Source: Pieris napi
Lineage: Eukaryota > Arthropoda > Insecta > Lepidoptera > Pieridae
DNA: 64,000 bases
Reading direction: 5' to 3'
Assembly (NCBI RefSeq): GCF_905475465.1
Contig: NC_062250.1
Span: 3,432,501 to 3,496,500 of the forward strand
Under the pieces are notes generated by a model. The model did not search any database, was not told the DNA's origin, and saw only the letters and a list, made by a program, of their open reading frames with translations. Shown here one piece after another: positions 1-14,200 of this stretch. Made by a program: the position numbers and the translations under genes. Within the stretch, counting starts at the first letter, position 1. The number at the start of each line of letters is the position of its first letter.

Positions 1-1876
1 AAATTGCATTCAAACTTTGCACAGTTCAGTGGGAATCTTGTGATACTCTGTAATTGGTATTGATTTTTTATATGTTACTTTGCTATGGCTTTAACAGGAA
101 GAGTTCTTTAATAATAAAGCAATTTATTATATTTCATCATATCCACTTCTCAGATATGATTTAATAGGTTTTTCACGTAGCATGGGGCAAACGGACAGGA
201 GGTTCATCTAATAATGCTCATAGATACTTTGCTAGAATGCTCGAAAGTGCTTTGCCGGGCATTTAAGAATTTGTACGTTCTTTTCTTAAAAAACGACCAG
301 TTGTTGAAAATTATTGTTTGTGAATGTCACATCGTTTATATTGATTTAATTTGTATCGTTTTTAAAACATTGAAAAGGTAGTATCTTAAAAAGGTCAAAA
401 TCACTTTCTTATACACACACATACACGATGCACAGGAAAAGAAACACATAATAATTTGAAACATCATTTATTTTATAAAAATAAATGTTTTGACGACAAA
501 TAGTTATAATATTCGGGGTCCTTATGAGTTCTACTCCCGTCGGAGTTCCGACCGGAAATGTTTCAAGACATTGTAAAAAATTCAGTTTTTACAAAATTAC
601 TTTGTATCTTAAAACATTAACAACATTACATTTTCACATCTACATATTCTAATAACGGTCGATCACCTCATTTTAACATTGGCGTTTTATGAAAATAATA
701 CTATAAATATATTACATTAAGAAAGCCATTTTATACATGAATGTTATATTTTTAAAAATAAAAAACATATTTCAAATTAAATAATTAGATGTGGATTTTA
801 TTTGTTCCAATAATGTGCAATTTTATTTGATACATATTTTTTAAGGTTTCATAACATTAACGTATAAAATGGACGACTAGGCCGGTGAAATTTTAAATTT
901 TGAAATCACTTTAGGCTTTCCACATGATTACGGACTAGGTATATCACATTAATCTCCAGAAATTAAATTTATAATGGTGATCATACACAATCTACATTAT
1001 TATAATAGATTCTATTTTAAAATAAACTCTATGGACTGTAATCCACGTAATTAAGAAAATTGCCACAGAACATATAATAGAAACGATATTGTCAACGTAT
1101 GAACTTATACTATGGAAATAAGGATTAAATGTCATAAAACTAATAAGTGTCAGTCACTTTGTATCTAAACGATATAAAAATATGCGAAAATAAATTTTAA
1201 AGTACTTATACATAAAGGAACAATTTTTGGAATAAATATTTTTATAGTCGCAACACAAAGGACATCGTTTGAAATAAATATTTTTGCACAAATATAAAAA
1301 AAAATATAATTTAATATGGATGCCCTTTTGAAAAATGTCAAATAAAGTGACTAGATACTTTACAGATTACAGTTATACCGTATACACAATGGCTAACGAA
1401 GAAAGCTCATTCGATATCTACGTACAAAATCTAAATGCAATAAATATCACGAAATGCAAAATACTAATCATCTCATAGTTTAATCATTATAAAATGGGGC
1501 AATTGTTTCCAAGTATATATGTTCTAAAAACAATCATATTTTCAAGTTAAGTTTTATGTAGCAAAGCATTAAACGCGCTATTCTGGTAGTAATTACTGTG
1601 AGTTTTTTTTAATTTCGAAACGGATTGTTAACTTTTTGGTGTTTATCAGTAGGTACCCTTAGTGCAAAGTAATATTGGTTTTTGGCAGCTTGACATTTTG
1701 ACAATTTGTAGTCTGCTATTCGATTGACATATTCTAGCATTTTAGTTTCAAATAAGCCCACGAAGCGCTGTTCTAGTTACACACAAATACGATATATAGC
1801 TATATATGGATATATAGCTTCCATTTTACTGAAGGGTTACCGAATCTGTTTCATTTCAGGTTTCTATTACAATATT
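1..1876. other. 3' flank of TMTC3, A+T-rich, no gene seen
   Basis: No coding segment recognised on either strand. Apart from a LINE-derived fragment at 177-300, the stretch is A+T-rich with short homopolymers. A small open frame on the plus strand at 1724-1978 overlaps the TMTC3 3' end and has no domain or codon signal; I do not call it. Confidence 0.5.
177..300 (-). repeat. Dispersed LINE 3'-end repeat A, diverged copy
   Basis: Diverged copy of the most frequent repeat of the window (family A; fullest copy 54657-54893). Recognisable blocks correspond to the gcaaacgg.cagga.g, gctcatctaat and tgcgttgccgg...ttaagaat segments of the family. Strand is given as the sense of the family's WNxLP coding remnant. 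Confidence 0.6.
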
Positions 1877-1882
1877 TTTATT
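1877..1882 (-). promoter_or_regulatory. Candidate polyadenylation signal of TMTC3
   Basis: AATAAA on the minus strand, 91 bases past the TMTC3 stop. It is a plausible hexamer for a short 3' UTR. The region is so A+T-rich that chance hexamers are common and others exist further on, so this is only a candidate. Confidence 0.3.
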
Positions 1883-1972
1883 ATGGCCTTCAAATTACTT
1901 AAAGCAAACGACAAAAATGCAAAGCTCATAAAAGAATCATACCCTGGTAGCAAATTGTTGATCGCCGTATCG

Positions 1973-2272
1973 CTATGAAGGGTCAGTTTCGTGCGGATCC
2001 GGGGGCTGTTGGGGGATATAATTCCATCTCGCCTTGACCTCTGTGGGGGGATTTGTGGGGGAATTCGCAGGATTTGTTGGGGTGACCGCCGCTCGTCTCG
2101 CCCTCACGACCGCTAGATGGCGCTGAATGTAGTGTTCGTGGGGCGCGAGGGAGGCGGCGCGGGTGAGACATTCCTCGGCGATAGCGAGCTTTCCTCTTTC
2201 AACCGCGACGACGCAGAGATTGTGTAAGGCTTGCACGTTGTCCGGCTCAAGTTCGAGAATGCGGCGGTAGCA
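1973..2272 (-). CDS. TMTC3: TMTC3 last coding exon (TPR end and C-terminus)
   Basis: Encodes fragment residues 689-787. It holds the second helix of one TPR (CYRRILELEPDN), a full TPR (ALHNLCVV to SLAPHE) and a short tail rich in Pro, Thr and Asn (TPTNPANSPTNPPTE) ending HETDPS, with stop TAG at 1975-1973. The 5' edge is set at cag|TGC (2273), so that Ser from the previous exon is followed by Cys-Tyr as in other TMTC3 proteins. The acceptor is weak: it has no clear pyrimidine tract. In-frame translation can run a few codons upstream into the intron, which is why a longer open frame exists here. The coding end is secure; the acceptor is moderately so. Confidence 0.88.
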   Translation of the reverse strand, partial: CYRRILELEPDNVQALHNLCVVAVERGKLAIAEECLTRAASLAPHEHYIQRHLAVVRARRAAVTPTNPANSPTNPPTEVKARWNYIPQQPPDPHETDPS

Positions 2273-5200
2273 CTGTTGCAAGTCCAGATATTTTATTAAA
2301 TAAAATAAAATTAAATATGTTTATTATGGAATATAAGATACAGGTATCACTTATTCCACGTCATTAAAAATCGGTAGGCATCCCTACTCATCGGCACAGA
2401 ATACAGAGGGTGTAGGCCGAGAGAAAAAGCCGGCGTAAAAAACTTTTGGTACTCTTTTAAAAATCTTATTCTCTTTATATGTACACAGAGTGAGTTCATA
2501 TGACATTATCTTATGTATTTAATTAATATTTTATTGTTAATATCGACATTATCGTATTGGCGTAGTATATATTTTCGTGCATGATTAAATAATTATTCGA
2601 CTGTCTTTTGATAATTCAGTTTGGTAAAAAAATTTGTTGTTCAAACAATTATGCTATTAAACAATATCTATTTTGTAATTTACCTTTTTATCTGAAATAT
2701 AATTGAATGATTCTAAAATGTTCAGAGTACCTACATATTAAATAATAAAAAATTGAAAAATATTTAAGAAAGTATAACATATATTTTTTCATTTTTATTC
2801 ATTGTTACCCTTATGAGTCGCATTATCCTTAAGAATAAAACCCTATAATAATAAAAAATATTATTGGATACTTACACTTTCCGCTGCATCAAGATCTTTA
2901 ACAGAATTAATATAAATATCTCCCAAAAGAACGAGCGCCTTCACATGATCTGGGTGATGCCTGACGAGTTGCTTCAGAAACGGCGCGGCTTCTAAAGGCC
3001 GACGCCGATCGGCGAGCAACAAGGCGAGGTTAAAGAGCGCGGATCGGAAGTCGGGTTTTAGGTGAACAGCTGCGCGGAACCAGCGTTCGGCGCATTCTGC
3101 GTCACCTTCGTCCATACAGACCATGCCTAGGTTGAAATGCACGCGCTCGTTTGTAGCTGAAAGAATCATTGGTGTATCAATATTTATTTAAGTTATACTT
3201 CTTTAAGCGCGTTATGAAAAATTGATGAGAGTGAAATTTTACGATGCGCGCGCACCGTGACACAAAATTAACAGAATGAAGTTGCATACTAACGAATTCT
3301 TTTTAAACCAGCCGGGCGCCAAGCGTGCGCGAGCGAGATGGGAATAAGACAATCTACAAGTAAAAAGAAATAGAATATGCGTTAAGTTAGCAGCTATGCC
3401 AAGAATTTTGAATGACCATAATGACCTTTGTAGTACCTTTTAAAGAAATAAAGGAGTTTTAATTATTTTTTCAAAGAAATTTAGCAAATCTTTTTCACAA
3501 AGACCTATTGTTACTTAGTTTAAAGGTTATGAAACATACCTAGTTATTAAATTGAATTAATAATATAATAAAATAATAAATAATAATAAGTATTATTATT
3601 AATATTAATTAATAATTGAATAATATACTAAATATTAAATATTAAAAAAAATTAAGAAAGCCAAAGAAGTATAACTTCTTACGCGCGTACATAAGTACAC
3701 GCACCCTTTTTTTATATAATTAATCATATAATGTAGGTAAACATACTGAAATATGAAAGATATACTCACAATCTTTGTCAAGTAACTTCAGCAAACGTGA
3801 TCTCGCGAGATGTCTCAAATCGGCGGCGCCAAGTTCTTGAAGCAAGATGGCGGAGTTCAATAACGCTTGTTCGTGTTCCGGCTCCAGTTCCAAGGCCTTG
3901 TCGAGGTAGGCCAAGGCTTGGGAAGCTTTGCCTTGTTCTAGGAGGACTACGCCTAACTGGAATTTGTATGAATATATTACTTCTAGGGAAGTTCGTATTA
4001 TCTAAGTATTTTTGTACTATTACTTTATATTATTCCTCGGCCGGATTCGAACTGCGCCGCTACCCAGTAATTCACAATTACTGTGATACCGATTTTAAAG
4101 TTGATTTTTTGTACGAGTTTGCGTCATCCGAAATTACATAGTACTGATGCTATAAATGGTCGCGCCGATAGGTAATCATTATAGATAAAATGTCTATGAC
4201 AATTATTAATAATATGAAATATATTTTTTTAAGCTCTTCATTTTTTTTAACACATTTTTTTATAGAACAGAGGGCAAACGGGCAAGATGCTCATCTGATG
4301 TTATAAGTGATACCTCTCATGGACAATCTCAATGTCAGAAGGAAGTAGAAGGAATTGGTACGCTCAATTCTTGTAGTTCCCTAAGTTGAATTGCTTCGGA
4401 AATAATTCAGTGATACCAAGGTGATATGGGAAACACATACATATTTTCCACACACGCAATTAAATTATATTTTCTAAGCAAAATATAAGTATTTCAATGC
4501 ATTATGTTATATTTTATGGGAATTCAATACTTACATTATAATAAATATCCGGATTCCCGCTATCATACAACAGAGCCCTTTCGTAAACTTCCTGTGCTTC
4601 CTTAGTCCTGTTCAGCTTAATCAGTATATCCCCTCTATTTATGTACGCTTGGGTGTAATCGGCTCTCATGCTAATCGCTTGCCTATACAACATATCCGCT
4701 TCTTCCAATCGAGTGGCGTTCTTTGATATCAAATTCGCCAGATTCAGGAAGACATTTAGATGATTGGGAGCAATTCTTGCTTGGTACGATTCCCCTGGTT
4801 TCGCTTTCGGTAGGAGAGATTTTGCCTGTACGTAAGCATCTTCAGCATCTTGGTACCTTCCGAGGTGGTTGAATGTTCTGCCGACGTTGATGTGGGCTCC
4901 GACGTCATCTGGCTGGACGTTGACGGCTGTTTTGAAGAACTCTAACGCTTCCCCATATCTCCCTTCAGCCTCTAAGGCGTGGCCTACGTTGTTGTAAAGC
5001 TTTGCGTTGTTACGGTTAACCTGAAAGAGGTCTTCGTAAATAAATTGGTAAGGGGTTGTAAAGTCATCGGTGTTGGGAATTAATTCTTGAATTCCGCAAA
5101 TAATATCTAACTCAAAATAAATTTATTCATATAGATAACTAAGTACACTTATGAACGTCAACAGAAGTTAAATTGATTCTAAATTTACATTTACTACCAG

Positions 5201-8200
5201 TTCGCAAGTCAAGGGCGTAGAGCGGGCAAGAACTGGCAAGAAACTCTCCGCCACTCTTTTTAATTGCCATGTTTTGGGTCAAATTGTTTGAACTGGAGCA
5301 AATCAATCCCAAGAATTAGGATTTTTTTAAGTAATCGTTAAATTTATAAAAAGCTTTACTGATTAATTTACGTTTAATCAATAAGTGTAAGTATGTTTTG
5401 ATTTACTTCTAAATTATCTATTTTAACAGATTTAAAGTATAAAAGGCGTTCCACTGTATATATACATATATAAAGGACTTATTCTGTACATATAGCAGTA
5501 AGATTAGTAGAAGCAATGGCAATTTGCTATATAAAATGGAAGGTATGAAATTTTAGAAAAAAAATTTGACTTCAATATTAATACATTTTGGAGTCGGTCG
5601 TAATTTTTGAACACACCTTCTATTTTTTGAAGGACGTCATGGCAGAGCTACGGAAATTATTTATAACCATGCTTATTCATACCTTAAGGCCAGATGCAAA
5701 AATGGTGTATTCAGTCTTCCAATCCCAATTCCGTACGTATGTTTTGGCACTGAAGGCAAGTAAGAGAAATATAAGCGTAGAAGCAGCCAGCATAGCTCTC
5801 TTCTTGGCTAGAAGTCTCCATCCGTGCGCGATGATAAGACACCAGCCCATGGAAGGCATATAAAGTACTCGCTCTGCCACCACAAATCCTACTGGGAAGA
5901 ACAGGTTTGAGGCCGGCAGGAATGGAAGGACCAGTAATGCTAGACCCTGAAAGTAATAATAGACACGATAAAACATTACGTAATACTTATAGGATGAGCG
6001 TGAAAGTCATTATTTCTTTAAGAACTATAAAAAGTGATTGGTTTGAAAAAACTATAATACTTAGTGGTAAATAATAATTGATGTATTTAAGCTTTGTTTG
6101 AATAAAGATTTATAAATAAATTTATGCGGAGAACAAAGAAATTGGCGCGTACATTATTAAGATGGCAAGTCAAAACGTAAGAAAAAATTTAATTAATTGT
6201 GGCAATGGTCGCGTCCGTGGACAATTATTATGAAACACGGAATAGTGAAATCATTATTACATTCAGTTGTCATGTGTATTAATTACTTAAAGCCAAAATT
6301 TTGTGACCCAAACTCATATATCTACTAGTACTTTTAATAGAACTTTATTATTATTATTATTATTATGTATATAAACACACTAGCAGCTTAATAAGATGAT
6401 GCGCGCGTATGTTGAGATTTAAAGGACTTCAAAGATTACGCACATGAGAAGTTCTTTAGGGAATTTGTGTTATGTTGAGTGGTCTTAAGTTTTAAAGAAC
6501 TACCCCTCAAATGTGTATTTTCACTTAAAATAAAGAGCTTCTCAATTCCTGGAACATTATAGTGGCCAGTGAGGATTTTATAGGTTTTAATAAGATTTCC
6601 TCTTAATTTCCTACTTCCTAAATCAGTAAAGTCAAGTGCTTTCAAACGCTCATTATAAGATGTCTTCCTGAGTGACCTGATCATTATGTTTATCTATATG
6701 ATTAATTTTTTACAAAACATATATTTTTTATAAATATTATAAAGACAAATGTATGCTTTTTAAAACTATAACGTACCATAGATAAAGCCGATGAGCGCGT
6801 GCGCAAAGCGTGTATCCCTCCCGCAACTAGTGACGTGCCAAGTGCTAGTGTAGCGATGTTTCTCGGATCCCGCCACGACTTGAGAAGAGTCACTGTACCC
6901 ATAGTCCAATCGCAGCAGAGTGCTTCAGGTAAGGTCAGTAGCCATGCATTTAACGCTGGTAGATATGCAAATGTCAGATGCCTGGAATGTATAAAGATTT
7001 CCTCATTAAATGTTGATGTTTTATAAAAAATAGTGAAGTGTTTGTTTAAAAGTTTTTTTTTTTTCACTTAGGGATGATTAAAAAATTACTTTTTTTACAA
7101 TTCATTATATAGGTGTCCCAAAAAAGAGTGTCAAGCGGCAGTTCATAGGTAGAGCGCCCTTAGAAAAACCCAAATAACTCGCATATATGTTCTACGATTT
7201 TTTGTAGTTTAAGAGTTGTAATTTTTTTCTGTTATTCAGGTAATTTTTGGGTGTAACGTTGAAAATAACGGAGATAAACAATTGTTTCTCTTTTTATTAC
7301 TTAGCTTAAACACTAGCCTATTTGACATAACACCTACAAATGCAAATATTTTATTCGAAAAAATATTTTTCAGAATATTATTAGAATAGAAAACTAAAAT
7401 TTAAGGCATTTAAAAATATTAGGAGATATTTTAATTTAAAGGTATTTTAGTTTATAAGCTTTTCATTTCGGAACATTTCATATAGCCTTTTTTAGCTATC
7501 TCTCTTGTAACATACCTAAAATATTTTTCAATAGATGAAACCAAAAAAAATCATATTTCGAGTAGGTACATTTAAGCAATCGTGGTTAGCGAGGCATAGT
7601 TTAATATTGTTCTTGATCATAGAAAGAGTAAAGGTAATGTTTAGTCTCTAAATTTGATTAAGATACTAGAGTAGTGTTTTTTTATAGAACAGCGGGCAAA
7701 CGGGCAGGAGGCTCACCTAATACCGCCGCCCATGGACACTCAATGCCAGAGGGCTCACGAGTGCGTTGCCGGCCTTTTAAGAATTGGAACGCTCTCAGTG
7801 CTTCCAACAGGGGGGAAATTTGACTGTTATGAAAATCTATTAAATTATTTGACATGTGAATTACTTACTGTGTATCATTAACAATTGACTAGTGATTTGT
7901 TTCTAAAACCATTTCTATCATTAGTGTAATTAATTTTTTTGATCTTTTTTGAAGCTATACTAGAGTATCACTATCAATAAACTACCACAAACAATAGAGC
8001 CAGAAAATTGAATAAACCACATCATGTCTACAAAGGAATTTATTTTACAGCTTTTCCATATTAATTTAATTTAATTATCGGGCACATAAAAGAATACTCG
8101 AAGCTCGGTTTAAATATTTTCCTTTATACGAGGAACGAAATGTCCCAAATATGTATTTCAACGCAGCGATTTTGAAGGTATGTTTGATATAGAGACTTTA

Positions 8201-11200
8201 ATTATACACAGTGAAATTTTTTTAATGGTAGGGAACTATTGTTTTATGTACGATAGCGTATCTTTGAAAATTATGATATATTTTGGATGACTAATGAATG
8301 TTCGTAAAGCACTAATATTATTAATGATTACTTACTAACTAATTTATATATCATAACACTATCTCGTCTTGTGTCAAACGTCAAATGGAATTAACTTTTG
8401 GAACTAAGTTTAAGTGCGATTGACATTTTAGGATTCGAGTCTTGAAGAGGAAATAAAACACTAAAATTACTAATTAAATTCGTATTTTGTTAATCTACTG
8501 TTTGTCTAATTAAGCATAACTAAATATTATTACACATATATTACAAAATATATAGCTTAGAACAGAAGTTCTAGTTTGTAACTTTTAATGCAAAATTAAT
8601 AAAAAATATTTTTTTAATTTAAAATGTAAACAAATAGTTTGAAAAAGATGTTTACCTAGCTGGTGGAAGAGCAGCACCAGCAGGGTTGTCAAATCTGGTA
8701 AAGACAGGTAGTTGAGCACCCATCACGTGAAGCCTGGCTGCTAGCAGTGCGAGTGTCGCAAAGCATACAGTTGTGATTCTTCTAGCAGCTTCGCCGCATG
8801 CGCAGCCCCAGCCACCTTTTCCCCAGACCTCCAGCCAATTTTGGCCAGTAGTCGATCGGCGCTGAGAGATTAGCATAGTATATATTATATTGCATAGTAG
8901 TAAACTATTGAAGGGAAACGGCAGGAGAACACTAGTCATCGCGACCACCATGCTTTTTTGGTGGTAATGCCATTAAATTGTAGCTTATGTGAAACGTTGA
9001 TACTTTCAACTCAGCGCCATCTATTAGAATTGTCACTGTCGATAATAAACAAATAATTTACAATAAAATAATAATGCGGGTATAAATTAAGATGTAAGCC
9101 ATCCTATATTTTAAGTTAGATCAAACTGCACACGGTGTGCAAATTTGATTGATATCAGTTCAGTAGTTTAAGAGTCCATAGCGGACAAACAACGTGACAC
9201 GTAATTTATATATATTAAGATAAGATATAGCATGGTAAATATCATGGTATATTTACTGAATGAAATAACTTAATATAGATTTATTTTAAGCTATTTCTGT
9301 CTCTAATATCATATCGAAGAAAGATAGTTTGGATTGAATAGGCTCCAAATCTGACGGAGCTATTTGAAAAATTCTTTCACCATTAGAATCCTACATTAGC
9401 TAAAGCTGGCTATAAAAGGATATTGAATATTTTTTAGGCGTATAATGGTAATGTAACTTGAGGTGTGAAATAATGCCAATAAAATACCTATAACGCATAC
9501 TGTTATAATATAATGTAATGACACTGTATTATTTTTTGTTAAGTCATATCCCATCGAAACATGAGACTAGAGGAAAAATACTCAGGCTACTTTATCATCA
9601 GCCGCGAACACATTTGTTGACTTAAACGTAATAATAATGTAAATATTTTGTGTATCTTATTTCCAATTGATATAAGATATTTTTGTTTTTTTAAACAGCC
9701 AATAAGCCAGTTCTAACAGTACAGTCGTTTTATAGAAGATATGCTTTACTGTTGGAGTGTTAGCCTAGTTGGCTTAAGCGTGACTGTGACTCTCATCCCT
9801 GAGGTCGTAGGTTCGATCCCCGGCACCAATTGACTTTCTTTCTATGTGCGCATTTAACATTTAACATTCGCTCAAACGGTGCCGTCGATAGTCGACAGTG
9901 TACGTCAGGCACAGGAGACTGATCCTGCCTGACCTTGCCTATTAGATTGACAAATGATCATAAAACAGATACAAAAATCTGAGGCCCACACCTAAAAAAT
10001 TATGCCTTACTGTTATATAACACAACGTCCCAACGTTCGTCAATAATACAGAATGCAATGACGATGAACTGAAGATTCATAACATACCTTCTGTGCTACA
10101 AAGAGCTCGTAAACAACACAAACAGCTGTGACAGTGATGCCCTGCTCTTTGCACAGCATTGCCACTCCCACGCACGCCGTACACGCAGCCACATACCGCC
10201 AGTCTGTAATTACAATAGATATAGTATAGAGTAGTAATAAAATATTTAATTGTTATGCTAATACAATATTTTTGAAGTGAAACTTCTTTATCGGGGTTGG
10301 AAAAAAATTTAGTGTAACATTTTTTCGTTACGCGTCACATATTTCCGTTAGGAGCCATCTTTTTGAAGTGAAACTTCTTTATCGACGTATGGGAGAAATT
10401 TTGTAGCAAATCGTCACATTTTTCGGTTACGCGCCATGTTGCTTTTTGAAGTCAAACTTTTTTATCGGAGTTGGAAAAAAATTTACCGTAACATTTTTCG
10501 GTTACGCGCCATCTTTTTCATGTCCCTACGACGGTTGATCCGAAGAGATTCGAAGCCATTATAAACAAAAATATATAATAACGATAAAAATAATCGTAAT
10601 GATTCTATTACAATTAATGAAATTCTGTAATAATCTTACTAAGATTAAGTAATAAGGTAAAATGAAATAATTGTATTTGTTGATAATATAGTTTCTATGA
10701 TAATAAAATCCTTTTGTTAAACTTTATCTAATTTAACTTTATTTAACCAATTTCTGTAAAGTTGCATATAGTAGATCATTTTTGAAAAATAAGGTCATAA
10801 AGAGGTTTCACTTCTTACGTGTGTACACTAAATAGTACACGCACACATTTTTTGAAAAGAAACTTCTTTATCGGGGTTGGAAAAAAATTTAGTGTAACAT
10901 TTTTCGGTTACGCGTCACATGTTTCGGTTACGCGTCACATTTGACCGTTACGCGCGTCTTTTTCTCGTCCCTACCACGGTTGATTCGAAGAGATTCTAAA
11001 CCATTAATAACAAAAATTTATAATAACTATAACAATGATACTAAAAATTATATTACAATTTATGAAATTCTGTAATAATCTTAGTGGTAATAAGGTAAAA
11101 TGAAATAATTGTATTATTTGTATTCAAGTCTGTGATATTAAAAGCCTTTTGTTAAACTTTATCTAATTTAACTTTATTTAACCAATTTCTGTAAAGTTAG

Positions 11201-14200
11201 GTGCATAATGCATATAGATAATTTTTCGAAAAATAAGGTCATAAAGAAGTTTCACTTCTAACGTGTGTACACTAGTCCACCCCCCCTTTTTTTTTTATTG
11301 TAACTCGAACTCCAAATAACTTTATTCATGTAGGTAACCAAGTACACTGTTGGACGTAAACAGAAAAGATGCTAAATTGATTCTAAATTTACATTTTCTA
11401 CCAGTAAGTAACTCTCCGCCACTCTTTTTAATCGCCAAGTTTTGAGTCATACAAATATTTGAACTGGAGCAAAACAATATCAATGATTAGGATCATTTAA
11501 ATAATCGTCAAATTTATAAAAAGCTTTATTGATTAATTACGTTTAACGAGAGTTTTGAATTTTATAAGTTAGTTAGTTAGCATAGTTATAATATGTATGA
11601 CCTATACGTGAACATAATGTTCACTAAGTAAAATTGAATTGAAATACGCTTACATATCACGATACCGTGTAACGCGCTCATAATGTTGTTCCGGCCGGTA
11701 ATATACAACTTCACTCATAAATTATTATTCTATTTGTTTTAAAATATGTATAAATCATATTCATGCATTTGTCTGAATGGGAATTTGTTAGTCTATAAAA
11801 TTTAAATTTGGCGCCTTCAGCAATTATAGAATACATCACTTGTTGTCTATGTCATATCTGATATCTATGATTTGCTCTGTGTATAAGTTTACTTCCTTTT
11901 TCGCCATTGTCTGGTTAACAATAAAATATAATTAAGACAGTGATTAATAAAATACTCGTTTCATTTAACAGAATTTATTAATCAACAGATCATTTAAAAT
12001 CTTTATTATAGGTATCTAGATGTTACTGCTGATAATGGTTGTTATTTAAGACTATAAAAAATAATTGACCCGAATCAACAACAATCTCTCGAGGAAACTT
12101 TGCGCCAGTATTCATACTGCAACATACATACATTCAACAAAAAGTTCAAAATAAAAAACATATTCTTTTTATACAGCAAACAAAAACACAGCCTTAAATA
12201 CGATATTTAAATATTAACTACACTTTAAAACTGTGCTAAATTTGTACGTTTTTATAAGGTATTCATTTGTTTTCATGCTCCCCTGAGAACATAAGCTAAG
12301 TGGCAAATTGAGTCAGAATAATAAAGGACCTAGGACGGCCCAGATTCAAATGAATAGAGAAAAATATAGTCATTAAAACATTTGGAACAATGAAACTTAA
12401 AACAATGAAATTTTTATGAAAAGTAGCAATTTTGCCGTTACGAAAACAATAAGAAAAGTGAGAGAAACTTCCTGTTTAAAATAGGCTTTGGAGTTTGACT
12501 CGAGGTCAATAGATGTTTAGTTTTTTGTGACAAGGTCAGCCCACAAATTTCACAATTGACGAATTGACCCGAATATCTTATGAAACTGCCAGATCAATTA
12601 TCAATTAATCAATTATTTTTACTTTTATAATACACCGCCGAAAGAGCTATAACCCTTATAAGTTTTTATTCCTCAAATAATACCTATTAATTGATTTTTT
12701 TTATCTGTATTTTTTATTATTTAATATATATTAATTGTAATTTAAACTTAAAATCTAAAATTAAAAATAATCTAAAAAAAAATTATTCAATTTGAAAATG
12801 ACAAATAATTTATTTTAACTCTTCACCCAATCAATCACTACTGACGAAACATGAACACAGTTTTTCTCCGAAACTAAATCAAAGCTTGGTAGGAAAAATA
12901 GTGGCCGACATCATGGACTTTTTATCACCGAAACTCAATAATAAAAACAATTAAACGGGACAAAATAGTCGCGATATCATTTACAATTTTCGTTCACTAT
13001 ATAAAAGTACAATACAAAAAGTACACTCGAAATTATTTTCCCTACACCAATTTAAACTGTATTTGAACCGAAATTAGATATATAATTGTCTAGTTTGCAA
13101 ATAATTCCGGTGCAAAGTTCTCAGAGATAGGGCTTATCGCCCACTTAACCGCAGGCTATATTGGAGAACACGACCCAAACGACACAATAAGGAGTTGCCT
13201 GTACTTTACGGTAAACGTACCGCTGGGCACATATTGTACGCTTTATAACGCATACAATACTGTTTATTCGGAAAGCTCTTACGTAATTGTTGTATAGGTG
13301 ATTTAATATTATTATTTATTCAAGCAGTGTTGGCCTACAGTATTATCCATTACAACAAGCGAAAATCTGAAGGTAGTTCGTATACCAAGTCCAGCAAAAA
13401 AGGCGACAAGGCCGTACATACGCCTCCATAACTTTATTGTGCATAAAATTAGAAGCAGATTTTTTCCCAAGTAGGGATTGTATAAACACGATATACTTCA
13501 CATTGAACCAGTAGTTTGAAAATTATAACTAGTCAAATTTCTTAATGTTGACAACATTAAGAAACTCACAACACTTCCTAGTCTCCGTCAGTGGACTGAC
13601 CAATCATCAAACGCAAAGGCACTTCTAGTAGACATAGAAGCTTCAAAATTAGAATACAAATACTGTTTAGTGTATAAATCAAGTGTGTTATCCTTGTATG
13701 TATGTACTCTTTAATTGCTGTATTCATATCATGTGTTGGTATCATCACCGATTATTTTATTTGTATATTTAGTGTAGTTGTGTTTTCTACTCTTACTTAA
13801 TAAGTAAGAACTTTTTTAACTATCTGCGAAGTAATTTAAGGAAACTTATATAATTAATTGACAAGTTTCCTTATGGAAATTTAATTAGTGCCTTGAGGGT
13901 GCCACTGTTTATGAGTATCATTAATACTCGCTCGTACGGTGAAGGAAAACATCATGAGGAATCCGTCTCAAATCCAAAAATCAATGACATGTATCAAGTA
14001 GAAGGCTGCTCCATACTTGTCTATGAAATAAAAATTATCAAAGAAACGGAAGCAATCTGAGGCCAAGTTCCAAAAAAGGTAGCGTTACACGTATTATTAT
14101 TATTCCTACTAATAATGAAGCTGTTGAACTAATATGACGGCGCATTCCCAGCGCCATGTTAAGAAATACTGCAAATATTGGAACGAGATTTGACAGTTGT

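Noticed and set aside
1724..1978. 84-codon plus-strand open frame at the 3' end of TMTC3
   Set aside because: A+T-driven composition, no domain, antisense to the 3' UTR and stop of TMTC3.
8862..8951. N-terminal extension (MVVAMTSVLLPFPF...) in frame with the TMTC3 exon at 8656-8861
   Set aside because: A good acceptor (ctaatctctcag) sits at the exon edge and the upstream exon joins in phase, so the extension is intron read-through and not an alternative start I can support.
9757..9830. Possible functional tRNA gene
   Set aside because: A and B boxes are good, but the cloverleaf cannot be closed by eye and the segment continues into a body repeated at four other places; it is a SINE head.
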